Source: JBCCFK01 sp965262315 (GTDB lineage Bacteria > Actinomycetota > Acidimicrobiia > Acidimicrobiales > UBA8592). From it: a DNA stretch of 64,000 bases. Positions 25,354-32,478 of the stretch are shown in pieces (position 1 is the stretch's first letter; every line of letters starts with the position of its first letter). The stretch lies in NCBI GenBank assembly GCA_965262315.1, contig CBDHFJ010000137.1, forward strand, positions 7,375 to 71,374, in the 5' to 3' direction. Below the pieces are notes generated by a model, which saw nothing but the letters and a program-made list of their open reading frames with translations, did no database searches and was not told the origin of the DNA. The position numbers and the translations under genes are program-made.

Positions 25354-25486
25354 CAGGCCCACTCAGACCAGCAACGCGTCCTCGAACGGGAACTCGAACG
25401 GGAACTGCTCCAGATCCAGCTCACCGCACCCTGACACCCGGCGTCAGACCAGCAACGCGTCCTCGAACGGGAACTGGGACAAGCGT
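25325..25486. repeat. 81-base tandem duplication of two convergent gene ends
   Basis: The segment from 25325 recurs with an offset of 81 bases (from 25406). Each copy carries the 3' end of the lipoprotein gene (coding LQIQLTAP plus the stop), a short variable spacer, and the 3' end of the M24 gene on the opposite strand (25363-25394 and 25444-25475 identical). A 12-base micro-duplication CGAACGGGAACT sits inside the first copy. Only the outermost pair of ends belongs to the intact genes; the inner pair is a remnant. Confidence 0.85.
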
Positions 25487-26625
25487 TCGGTGCCGGTCTC
25501 GGTCACCAGGATCTGCTCTTCGAGCTTCACGCCCTCACCACCGTCCTGGGCACCGAGGAAGCTCTCGACGCAGAGGGTCATGCCGGGCTCGATGACCCCG
25601 TCGTAGCCCGCGTCCGGGAAGTCCTGCGCGTGGTAGAGGTACGGGTACTCGCCTGTCATGCCGCAGCCGTGCGCCGACAGGTAGTACCGGTGCGCCGCGT
25701 ACTTCTCGGGCAGCGTCCAGGCCTGCCGGGAGTACTCCTCGAAGGTCATGCCGGGCTCGATGACGGCCATGTTGTGGTGCACCTGCTCGTGGGAGATCGC
25801 GTACATCTCACGTTGGGCCGCCGTCGGGGCGCCGGGGCCGACATGGAACGTTCGGGAGAAGTCCGAGTAGTAACCGTGGCAGCCCACGACGTCGGTGTCG
25901 AAGCAGATCAGCTCGCCCGCCTCGATCACCTTGTCACTGGTTTCAGCGAACCACGGGTTGGCGGCCGGACCGGACTTGAGGAGCCGAGTCTCGATGTAGT
26001 CGGCGCCCGCAGCGATCACGTGCTGGTGGAAGATCGACCAGAGCTGGTTCTCGGTCAGGCCGGGCTCAATCGCATCGCGCATCCGGTGCATCGCGGCCTC
26101 GGTGGCCCGGAGTGACTCAGCGATGCACTGCAGCTCCTCGGGGCCCTTGATCGCTCGGGCCCGCTCGACCGGCTCCTGCGCGTCCACCAGGTCGACGCCT
26201 TCGGCCGCGAGCGCGATCGCCGCACCGGCGTTCACCCGTTCGAGACCGATCCGAGCGTCGGCACCAACCCGTTCCCGCACGAGCGACGCCATCTCGGCCG
26301 CCCACCTCCGTTCGACCTCCTGTATCGCCGGACCCGCGGCGACGTAGGACGCGGTGGTGGCGGTTCGCACCTCGTCGACCGTCTCGATGCCGTCGGCCAG
26401 GTGCTCGGCGCCGGTGAACTCGAACAGGACGGTGTCGCCCTCGGCCGGCAACCACAGGTAGCGGCCCGGATTCCGGCTGGTGAAGATCTGCATGTTCCGC
26501 GTGCCGGTGGCGTAGCGGATGTTGACCGGGTCGAACAGGATGCAGCCGGCGACATCGCGTGCGGCCATCTCGGCTCGCAACCGACCCTTTCGATACGCCC
26601 GCAAGGCCACCTGATCGATCGTCAC
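25444..26625 (-). CDS. M24-family metalloprotein, DddP-like but lacking one catalytic Asp
   Basis: 393 residues with the pita-bread fold. The metal ligands can be placed: Asp243, Asp245 and Asp255 in FDTDVVGCHGYYSDFSRT, His319 in AHGCGMTGEYP, Glu354 in CVESFLG and Glu369 in VKLEEQ. The spacings equal those of the DMSP lyase DddP, and NPWFAETSDKVIEAGE also matches that family. At the position six residues after the His, where DddP has its catalytic Asp, this protein has Gly, so DMSP cleavage is doubtful. Full metal ligands also argue against creatinase. The GTG at 26625 is chosen because the domain begins at QVALRAYRKGRL. The substrate is unknown. Confidence 0.8.
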   Translation of the reverse strand: MTIDQVALRAYRKGRLRAEMAARDVAGCILFDPVNIRYATGTRNMQIFTSRNPGRYLWLPAEGDTVLFEFTGAEHLADGIETVDEVRTATTASYVAAGPAIQEVERRWAAEMASLVRERVGADARIGLERVNAGAAIALAAEGVDLVDAQEPVERARAIKGPEELQCIAESLRATEAAMHRMRDAIEPGLTENQLWSIFHQHVIAAGADYIETRLLKSGPAANPWFAETSDKVIEAGELICFDTDVVGCHGYYSDFSRTFHVGPGAPTAAQREMYAISHEQVHHNMAVIEPGMTFEEYSRQAWTLPEKYAAHRYYLSAHGCGMTGEYPYLYHAQDFPDAGYDGVIEPGMTLCVESFLGAQDGGEGVKLEEQILVTETGTERLSQFPFEDALLV

Positions 26626-26760
26626 GGCGGCGCAGCGTAACCGGGGGACCGCCCTGCGATCCCCCAAAAGGGCGATCGCCGGGTCACCCGCGCCGACCGG
26701 AGACTGCCTCCATCGACGAACGCAGCTCGGCGACGAGCTCGACCGGATGGAGACACCGAC

Positions 26761-27144
26761 ATGGCAAGCATCACTCGTGAGGTCGCGCTCGACCTCTCCC
26801 CCGCCGAGGCCTGGGCGAAGATCGAGGATCCGGCCCGGATCAACGAATGGTTCACGTTCCTCGGCGAAGTCACCTACGACGAGGGCACCAGCAGCCGCCA
26901 GTGCGCGATGGGTGAGGCGATGCTCGACGAGCTCATCGTCGACGTGGACCCCGACCGCAAGCGGTTCGTCTACGCCTTCCTCGACAGCCCGTTCGGGTTC
27001 ACCCAGCACTCGGCCTCGATGGAGGTCCGCGACCGCGACGGGGGATCGACGCTGGTGTGGACCCACGACTTCAAGCCCGACGACGTGGCTCCAGCGCTCG
27101 GCGAGGCCCTCGACGGTGCGGTTGCCACCATCAGCGCCGGCTGA
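26761..27144 (+). CDS. SRPBCC (START-like) family protein
   Basis: 127 residues covering nearly a whole SRPBCC fold. It begins with ITREVALDLSPAEAWAKIEDP, the usual first strand and helix, includes a W-x-T-F strand pair and ends with a short form of the C-terminal helix. These small cavity proteins bind or modify hydrophobic ligands. The following gene encodes a second, longer member of the same fold 38 bases downstream, so the pair may form one operon. The ligand is unknown. Confidence 0.75.
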   Translation: MASITREVALDLSPAEAWAKIEDPARINEWFTFLGEVTYDEGTSSRQCAMGEAMLDELIVDVDPDRKRFVYAFLDSPFGFTQHSASMEVRDRDGGSTLVWTHDFKPDDVAPALGEALDGAVATISAG

Positions 27145-27182
27145 TCCCCGACCCACAACCCGAACACACGAAAGGACGTCCC

Positions 27183-27716
27183 ATGGGCACCATCGACATC
27201 AGCAAGACCGAGATCGTGAACGCCGACGCCGACCACGTCTGGCGAATCCTCTCCGAGGAGTTCGACTCGGTGGACGGTTGGGCCAGCGCGGTGAATCACA
27301 GCGAGCTCAACACCAAGGCCACCAACACCCCCGAGGGCGCGCCCCCCGGTCGCCTCTGCACCGTCCCCGGCTTCGGTGTGACGGACGAGCGCATGACCCG
27401 ATTCGACGACGCCGAGCGGTCATTCGCCTTCTCCGTCGAGGCAGAGAAGATCCCGAGCTTCTTCACCAACATGGAGAGTGCCTGGAGCGTCGAACCGATC
27501 GGTGCCGGACGCTCCCGGGTGACCACGAAGGTCTCGGGGAACGCCAACGGCGTGATGGGCGCCCTGGTGAGCCCGATGATGAAGCGGAAGTTCCAGAAGA
27601 CGATCGACGTCGTCTACGAGGACCTCAAGGTCTACGCCGAGACCGGGAAGCCGTCCGCGGCCAAGGCCAAGGCGGACGAGAAGTACCGGCGCCAGCTCGC
27701 GAAGGCCACGGGCTGA
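27183..27716 (+). CDS. SRPBCC (START-like) family protein
   Basis: 177 residues with a polyketide-cyclase/START-like start (DISKTEIVNADADHVWRILSEEF), strands typical of the cavity, and a long C-terminal helix GALVSPMMKRKFQKTIDVVYEDL. A lysine-rich tail follows. It differs from the preceding protein, so it is not a recent duplicate. The esterase gene begins four bases after its stop, and the spacing suggests cotranscription. It may bind a lipid or aromatic ligand; this is inference. Confidence 0.78.
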   Translation: MGTIDISKTEIVNADADHVWRILSEEFDSVDGWASAVNHSELNTKATNTPEGAPPGRLCTVPGFGVTDERMTRFDDAERSFAFSVEAEKIPSFFTNMESAWSVEPIGAGRSRVTTKVSGNANGVMGALVSPMMKRKFQKTIDVVYEDLKVYAETGKPSAAKAKADEKYRRQLAKATG

Positions 27717-27719
27717 CCC

Positions 27720-28430
27720 ATGGGTCTGCTCGACCGGACGCTCGCCCGGCTCGTGAGGGATGACGGAGAGTCCAGACTCCGCCATCTCGATCGGGCCGGG
27801 CGGCGACTCACCTACCTCCAGATCGCCGGCGAGGTCGGACGGCTGGATGCGGGCGGTCGCCTGATCATCGGGTTCCACGGCCTGGGCGCCAACGAGCGTC
27901 AGATGGAGACCCTGGTACCGCTGACGGTCCCGCGCGGATCGATCTATCTGTCGCTCCGGGCGCCCCACGAGCGGGGGCGGGACGGCTACAGCTGGTTCGA
28001 CCCGGCGCTCCCCGCGGACGCTGCCCCGTACGTCGAGGCGGTGACCCACGTCGCCGAGTTCGTGGAGTGGGCTCGCGGCATGGTCGGTGTCGACGCCGGC
28101 CGGACCACGCTCGTCGGCTACAGCCAGGCGGCCCCGCTGTTGGCGGCCGTCGGCCAGCTCCGACCCGACCTGGCATCGGACCTCGTCTTGGCCTCGGGCG
28201 CCCTCCCCCGGGAGGTCGTGGGCCTCGGCCGCGGCGCCCCGGCGCGGGTGTTCGTCGGGGTCGGCTCCCAGGACGTGCTGGTGGACCACGACGTCCTGGG
28301 CGCTGTGCTCGGACAGTGGAGCTCGGCGCACCACGACGTCCGTACCTACGACATCCCCCACGTCGTGTCCGTCCGCGAAGCCGGCGACATCAGCCGCTGG
28401 ATCTTCGAGCCCGAGGAAGCCGCCGCATGA
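27720..28430 (+). CDS. Phospholipase/carboxylesterase-type alpha/beta hydrolase
   Basis: 236 residues. LIIGFHGLGANERQM gives the oxyanion strand, TLVGYSQAAPLL the nucleophile elbow (Ser in G-Y-S-Q-A), GSQDVLVDHDV the acid, and PHVVSVREAGDI the catalytic His region. GYSWFDPA is the family's second marker. Members hydrolyse short esters or lysophospholipids in the cytosol. The ATG lies four bases after the SRPBCC stop. In this family the residue after Ser is usually Gln-Gly-Gly; here it is Gln-Ala-Ala. Confidence 0.85.
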   Translation: MGLLDRTLARLVRDDGESRLRHLDRAGRRLTYLQIAGEVGRLDAGGRLIIGFHGLGANERQMETLVPLTVPRGSIYLSLRAPHERGRDGYSWFDPALPADAAPYVEAVTHVAEFVEWARGMVGVDAGRTTLVGYSQAAPLLAAVGQLRPDLASDLVLASGALPREVVGLGRGAPARVFVGVGSQDVLVDHDVLGAVLGQWSSAHHDVRTYDIPHVVSVREAGDISRWIFEPEEAAA

Positions 28431-28470
28431 TCGACTCGCCCGCGCTCGGACCCTGACCCTGGGTACGCGG

Positions 28471-28505
28471 ACGGGCCGGGAGCGTCTGGATCGCTCCCAG
28501 CCCGT
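28471..28505 (+). terminator. Hairpin terminator candidate after the esterase gene
   Basis: Arms ACGGGCCGGGAGCG (28471-28484) and CGCTCCCAGCCCGT (28492-28505) pair over 14 bases with one mismatch around a seven-base loop. It lies 40 bases after the stop and 43 bases before the end of the convergent VOC gene, so it may serve both. There is no clear T-run. Confidence 0.6.
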
Positions 28506-28547
28506 CACTTCTGCCGACAGCCGGTGGATGTCGGACGGGGTCGACCC

Positions 28548-28925
28548 TCAGGCCGCGGGCGGGCTGAAGATGCCGAAGTGGTTGCCGTCGGGGTCAGCCA
28601 CGTTGGCGAACACCAGGCCGGTGGCATCGATCGCCTCGGGACCCACCAGGACGGAGCCGCCGTTGGCGACCACGGCGTCGCAGGTGGCCTGAACGTCGGG
28701 GACCATCGCCGAGAAGATGGCGTAGCTCGTGGGGAGGCCGGCCTGGGACATCGTCACGCCGCCGGGCACGCCTTCACCGGCGCCGACGAGCCGGTACGCC
28801 TCGCCGATGTCGGGGTCGGTGGCGAAGGTCCAGTTGAGGACCGCTCCGTAGAAGGCCTCGGTCTTCGCCATGTCGGTCCCGGCGATCTCGAACCAGCCGA
28901 TGGGTGCGGGTGCGGTGGTGGTCAT
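28548..28925 (-). CDS. VOC (glyoxalase/bleomycin-resistance) family protein
   Basis: 125 residues, one VOC domain made of two beta-alpha-beta-beta-beta units. GWFEIAGTDMAKTEAFYGAVLNW begins the first, and VFANVADPDGNHFGIFSPP ends the second with the usual G-N-x-F/I pattern. The type matches enzymes of the 'extradiol dioxygenase/glyoxalase-like' group found downstream of WYL regulators. Possible metal ligands are not fully conserved. It follows the WYL regulator gene on the same strand with 180 bases between, containing two palindromes. Confidence 0.82.
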   Translation of the reverse strand: MTTTAPAPIGWFEIAGTDMAKTEAFYGAVLNWTFATDPDIGEAYRLVGAGEGVPGGVTMSQAGLPTSYAIFSAMVPDVQATCDAVVANGGSVLVGPEAIDATGLVFANVADPDGNHFGIFSPPAA

Positions 28926-29001
28926 GTCTGTTGCTCCTCGTTGTTTCCATGCGTGCCGATGCACTGCGTGGTCTCGATGCAGCACATGGTCCAGGAGCGG
29001 T

Positions 29002-29064
29002 CCGACACCCCGGTGTCGGCATTTCCGAGAAACTTCGCCGCAACCCCGACACCCCCCTGTCGGG
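29002..29064. promoter_or_regulatory. Two palindromic operator candidates upstream of the VOC gene
   Basis: CCGACACC-CC-GGTGTCGG (29002-29019) is a perfect 8+2+8 palindrome. A second symmetrical element, CCCGACA-CCCCCC-TGTCGGG, begins near 29045. Both have the half-site CCGACA and lie upstream of the VOC gene, in the gap after the WYL regulator gene. They are suitable binding sites for the adjacent WYL-type regulator. Confidence 0.5.
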
Positions 29065-29105
29065 ATTGGCAGCGGCGTCCGGACAGGCGGCCCGGACGGC
29101 GGCCG

Positions 29106-29804
29106 TCAGACCAGGGGGTCGCGTTGCTCCACCAGCCACGGCATGAACTCGAGGAAGCGTTCGGGATCGCGAACCGGCGCTGGTTCGCCGGTGAGCTCTG
29201 CTCCGTGGATGCGGTCGAGTCGGAACGTGCGGGCGTCTTCACGGAGTCGGCACCATGCGACCAGGTACCACTGATCCTCGAGCGAGACGACCCCCACCGG
29301 TTCGACCTCCCGGCGGCTGCCCACCGACCGACCGTCCAGGTAGTCGACCCGGATGACCAGGTTCTCGGTGATGGCGCGTTCGACCGTCCGGGGGATGCGC
29401 GGCACGTCGGGGCCCGGCCGCCGGTAGCGGCGGACACGCTCGGCCAGGAGACGGGTGGCCTCGAGATCGTCGGCCGACATCGCCGCCAGCACCTTGTTGC
29501 GGGCCGCCCGTCCGGCCGTGGCGAAGGGTGAGCTGTCGTCGGCCAACGCGATGGCGACCGCCAGCGCCTCGGCGGGCGAGAAGTTGACCGGGGGCAGGGT
29601 GCGAGCGGGGTCGATGGAGTAGCCGCCCCGCCGGCCGGCGACGCCGCGGATGGGGACCCCGGCCTCCTGGAGGGCGAGGATGTCCCGCTCGATCGTGCGC
29701 GTGGACACCTCGTAGACGTCGGCGAGCTCCTGGGCGGTGCGAGACGCCGGGGCGACCGCGCGAAGCTCCTCGACCATCGCGTACAAGCGGTCGGTGCGAT
29801 TCAC
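29106..29804 (-). CDS. HTH/WYL-domain transcriptional regulator
   Basis: 232 residues. The N-terminal HTH-11/DeoR-like domain is RTDRLYAMVEELRA through VSTRTIERDILALQEAGVPI. The middle is a helical linker with AVAIALADDSSPF. The C-terminal WYL domain contains EPVGVVSLEDQWYLVAWCR followed by TFRLDRI, the family's ligand-binding and arginine motif. The GTG start at 29804 is chosen because the HTH begins there; the frame extends to 29885 but with poor content. WYL proteins sense nucleotides or other small ligands. The VOC gene is the likely target. Confidence 0.85.
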   Translation of the reverse strand: MNRTDRLYAMVEELRAVAPASRTAQELADVYEVSTRTIERDILALQEAGVPIRGVAGRRGGYSIDPARTLPPVNFSPAEALAVAIALADDSSPFATAGRAARNKVLAAMSADDLEATRLLAERVRRYRRPGPDVPRIPRTVERAITENLVIRVDYLDGRSVGSRREVEPVGVVSLEDQWYLVAWCRLREDARTFRLDRIHGAELTGEPAPVRDPERFLEFMPWLVEQRDPLV

Positions 29805-29907
29805 CCAGCCAGTGTCGCGCGCCCCACTGACGGCCCCACCCCGCACGCCGCCGGAACCAACCGCGTTCGGTGGGCGAACACCCACCAGAGAACACGAACC
29901 GTGGCCA

Positions 29908-29940
29908 AACCTGTAACGGTCTCTGAGACCGTTACAGGTT
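29908..29940. repeat. Perfect 16+1+16 palindrome
   Basis: AACCTGTAACGGTCTC and GAGACCGTTACAGGTT flank a single T. It lies in the divergent gap between the WYL regulator and the phosphotransferase gene, so it is unlikely to be a terminator for either. The sequence shares the frame AACCTGT..CGGTC..GACCG..ACAGGTT with palindromes at 31683-31714 and, in part, 31586-31617 and 41769-41807. Confidence 0.8.
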
Positions 29941-30009
29941 GCGCCTGGCCCGCCTCCGGAGTGGTGGCTACGCTCGCCGCCACATACGTGCGAGCCAGCG
30001 GGGGGTTCG

Positions 30010-31062
30010 ATGGAAGACGCACTGGCCAGGACCGTGGCCGACCTCCACCCAGAGGCCGCCTCGGTCTCGATCGAGGGTTTCGCTCCGATACCGGGTGGAT
30101 TCTCGCGGGAGACCTACGCCTTCGACGCGATCCTGACCACGAGCGACCGGGAGCACCGGCTCCCGCTGCTGCTCAGGAAGGACCCGCCGGCCACGGTGGC
30201 CATCCTGGAGACGAGCCGACAGGTCGAGCACGACCTGATCGAGGCCATACGGACTTCCACCAACGTCCCCGTGAGTCGAAGCCTGGCTCCGATCATGGAC
30301 CCGTCCGTCTTCGGCGAGGCCGCCATGATCCTGGAGCGGGCGTCCGGCAACCCGCGGACCTCGGACCTGTTCAACGACGGACCCGACGCCGACCAGGTCG
30401 ACGACGTGGTCCGCCACCTGTGCGAGGTGCTGGTCGAGCTCCACCTCAGCGACGTCGACACCCTCAACGTGGGCGGCGCCCTCACCGACCCCCGCAACGC
30501 CGGCATCGTGACGACGTCGTGGGACGACTACATGGACTCGACGTTCGAGTACTACATCTCGTCGTACCCGGACATGGACTTCGACCCGTCGATGCTCGTC
30601 GTCCTCGACACGTTCCTCACGCTTCGGCGTACGAAGCCCCGCCCCCTACCGCTCTGCCTCGTCCACGGCGACTTCAACCCGGCCAACTTCCTCTACGAGG
30701 ACGGCAAGGTGAGCGCGCTGATCGACTGGGAGAACAGCCGAGTCGGCGATCCCCGCGAGGACCTGGGCTGGATGATGACGATGGACGTCCTGTCCAACAC
30801 CAGCGTGATGTCGCACCCGCACGACAAGGGCGGCTTCCTCGCGTATTACAACGAGCTCACCGGCTTCGACATCACGATGGAGGAGCTCGGCTGGTTCACG
30901 TTGTTCGGCACCTGCAACATCGCCGTGCCGGTCAACAGCGCCATCAAACGTCGGGTGACCGGCCAGCACGACGAGTTCCTGCATCTGTACATGGTCCCCT
31001 CGAGCGCGGCCGCGTTGCCGAGCTTCGCCCATCTCCTCAACTACCCGGGGGTCGCGCTGTGA
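30010..31062 (+). CDS. APH-family phosphotransferase
   Basis: 350 residues with the aminoglycoside/choline kinase-like fold. The catalytic loop is CLVHGDFNPANFLYEDG and the metal-binding Asp lies in LIDWENSRVGDPREDLGW. The N-lobe has a glycine-rich turn IPGGFSRETYAF. The family also phosphorylates hydroxylated acyl chains and macrolides; in actinobacteria many sit beside acyl-CoA dehydrogenases. The GTG of the next gene overlaps its stop. It faces the palindrome at 29908-29940. Confidence 0.85.
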   Translation: MEDALARTVADLHPEAASVSIEGFAPIPGGFSRETYAFDAILTTSDREHRLPLLLRKDPPATVAILETSRQVEHDLIEAIRTSTNVPVSRSLAPIMDPSVFGEAAMILERASGNPRTSDLFNDGPDADQVDDVVRHLCEVLVELHLSDVDTLNVGGALTDPRNAGIVTTSWDDYMDSTFEYYISSYPDMDFDPSMLVVLDTFLTLRRTKPRPLPLCLVHGDFNPANFLYEDGKVSALIDWENSRVGDPREDLGWMMTMDVLSNTSVMSHPHDKGGFLAYYNELTGFDITMEELGWFTLFGTCNIAVPVNSAIKRRVTGQHDEFLHLYMVPSSAAALPSFAHLLNYPGVAL

Positions 31063-31565
31063 ACACCTCTCCGTCCATCGACGACCTCCTGGCCGGCGTC
31101 ATCCAGGCCCTCGGCGACGAGGTCCTGCCCGCGCTGACCGATGCCAAGGCCCAGGCCACCGCCGCCATGTCGCAGTCACTGCTGCAAACGGTGCGGCAGC
31201 TGCTGCCGGTGTACGACCAGTGCCTCGTCGAAGAGCACAACGACATGATCCAGGTGCTGCACGACACCTCGGCCGCGCTGGACGGTGTCGACGAGGAGGC
31301 GGCGCGGCGCATCAGCCAACTCGCCGCAACCGAAGGCGCTCGGGAGGCGATTCCGGCACCGCCGGACCGTGAGACCGTGATCGCCGGCCACCGCGCGCTC
31401 ACCAGCGCGCTGGGCGACGTGATCCGCGAGCTGGACGAGCTCCAGCGAGCCGGCATCGACCAGGCCGACCAGGCGCTGAACGTGGTCCGCACCCACCTCG
31501 GGCCCCGCTATCTCCGAGACGCCGCCACCGTCACCGTGCAGGGCGGCATGATCGGCCGCGGCTGA
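31059..31565 (+). CDS. Hypothetical helical protein coupled to the phosphotransferase
   Basis: 168 residues, rich in Ala, Leu, Glu and Gln, and predicted entirely helical. Two long amphipathic stretches (LTDAKAQATAAMSQSLLQTV and DVIRELDELQRAGIDQADQA) suggest coiled-coil or bundle packing. No signal peptide or membrane segment is visible. The GTG start overlaps the phosphotransferase stop (GTGA), so the two proteins probably work together. I do not recognise the family from sequence, but a small helical partner after APH-type kinases is a recurring arrangement in actinobacteria. Confidence 0.7.
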   Translation: MNTSPSIDDLLAGVIQALGDEVLPALTDAKAQATAAMSQSLLQTVRQLLPVYDQCLVEEHNDMIQVLHDTSAALDGVDEEAARRISQLAATEGAREAIPAPPDRETVIAGHRALTSALGDVIRELDELQRAGIDQADQALNVVRTHLGPRYLRDAATVTVQGGMIGRG

Positions 31566-31585
31566 CGCACCACCCACCGTGACCA

Positions 31586-31714
31586 ACCTGCAACGACCTC
31601 AGAGGAACGTTGCAGGTCGCGATTGAGCGCTCCGCGTTGACGACTGGGTCGCCTGGACCTGCAGCGACCTCGGCTGACCCCGAACCTGTCGCGGTCCCTG
31701 GACCGCGACAGGTT
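31586..31714. terminator. Two hairpins between convergent genes
   Basis: The first, at 31586-31617, has arms ACCTGCAACG and CGTTGCAGGT with additional inner pairing CCTC/GAGG. The second, at 31683-31714, is a perfect 15+2+15 palindrome AACCTGTCGCGGTCC...GGACCGCGACAGGTT. They lie between the ends of a rightward operon (31565) and a leftward gene (31728), so bidirectional termination is likely. Both belong to the same palindrome family as 29908-29940. Confidence 0.7.
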
Positions 31715-31727
31715 GCAGGTAGCGGGT

Positions 31728-32372
31728 TCAACGTCGCCAGGTGATCTGGAGCGCAGGCCGTTCCGACGCCGAGCGGTTCGGGGTGCCGCTGTGGAGCAGG
31801 TGGCCCGAGAAGACGAAGGCGTCGCCGCAGGCGCCGATGAGCAGCATCTCGTCCGGATGCGTGTGAAGGGAGCCAGCCATTCGTTGGAGGTCCGGCCGTC
31901 GGTGACTGCCCGGAACGACCCGGGTGGCACCGTTGGTGGGCGTGAACTCCGCGAGCGTGACGATCGCGGTGGCAACGCGATCGGGCCCATCGTCGAGCTT
32001 GGGAACGTCGTCGGCATGCAAGGACTGACCCCCGTGGCCGGGCTGCGGGCTCCGGAACGAGACCTGGTCAGCGAGCGCGTCGGGCCCGACGATCGCGGTG
32101 ACGGCCTCGACGAGTGACGGCAGAGCCAGGAGCGACGACACCTGCGGCACGCGGTCGTCGAGCTCCATCAGATGCCGCGTCCCGCCGTGCGGCCGATCGC
32201 CACGCCGGCGGCGGTCCTCCGGCTCGCCCAACAGTGCGCGGCACGAGTCGAGGATCACATCGACCTCCCCGGGCGACAACAGTTGGCGGAGATGTGCCCA
32301 CCCGGGATCCGTGGTCTCCGCTGCCTTCACGAAACGACCGTTCCCTGATGGAAGCGGAGGAGGTCGCGCCAC
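31728..32372 (-). CDS. Phytanoyl-CoA dioxygenase (PhyH) family protein
   Basis: 214 residues, short for the family (usually 250-300). Fe(II) ligands are visible as H-x-D in QSLHADDVPKL and the distal His in GHLLHSGTPNRSASERP, followed by the 2-oxoglutarate Arg. TNGATRVVPGSHRRPD is a PhyH hallmark. The protein would hydroxylate a small substrate. The true start is uncertain: the ATG at 32372 gives a low-complexity leader, and a GTG about 42 bases later would begin VKAAETTDPGW. It is divergent from the DddP-like gene at 32479. Confidence 0.78.
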   Translation of the reverse strand: MARPPPLPSGNGRFVKAAETTDPGWAHLRQLLSPGEVDVILDSCRALLGEPEDRRRRGDRPHGGTRHLMELDDRVPQVSSLLALPSLVEAVTAIVGPDALADQVSFRSPQPGHGGQSLHADDVPKLDDGPDRVATAIVTLAEFTPTNGATRVVPGSHRRPDLQRMAGSLHTHPDEMLLIGACGDAFVFSGHLLHSGTPNRSASERPALQITWRR

Positions 32373-32478
32373 ATGGCCTCCTCGAGTCGAGCGAGGTCGG
32401 CGAGATCGGTGCCCGACAACGTTGATGCCACCCCGCGAAGGTACTCATGGCGGTCCGTGGGTGCGCGGGGGTTTCGCC

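Noticed and set aside
25444..26625. Creatinase for the M24 protein
   Set aside because: Creatinase lacks the metal ligands, whereas all Asp, His and Glu ligands are kept here.
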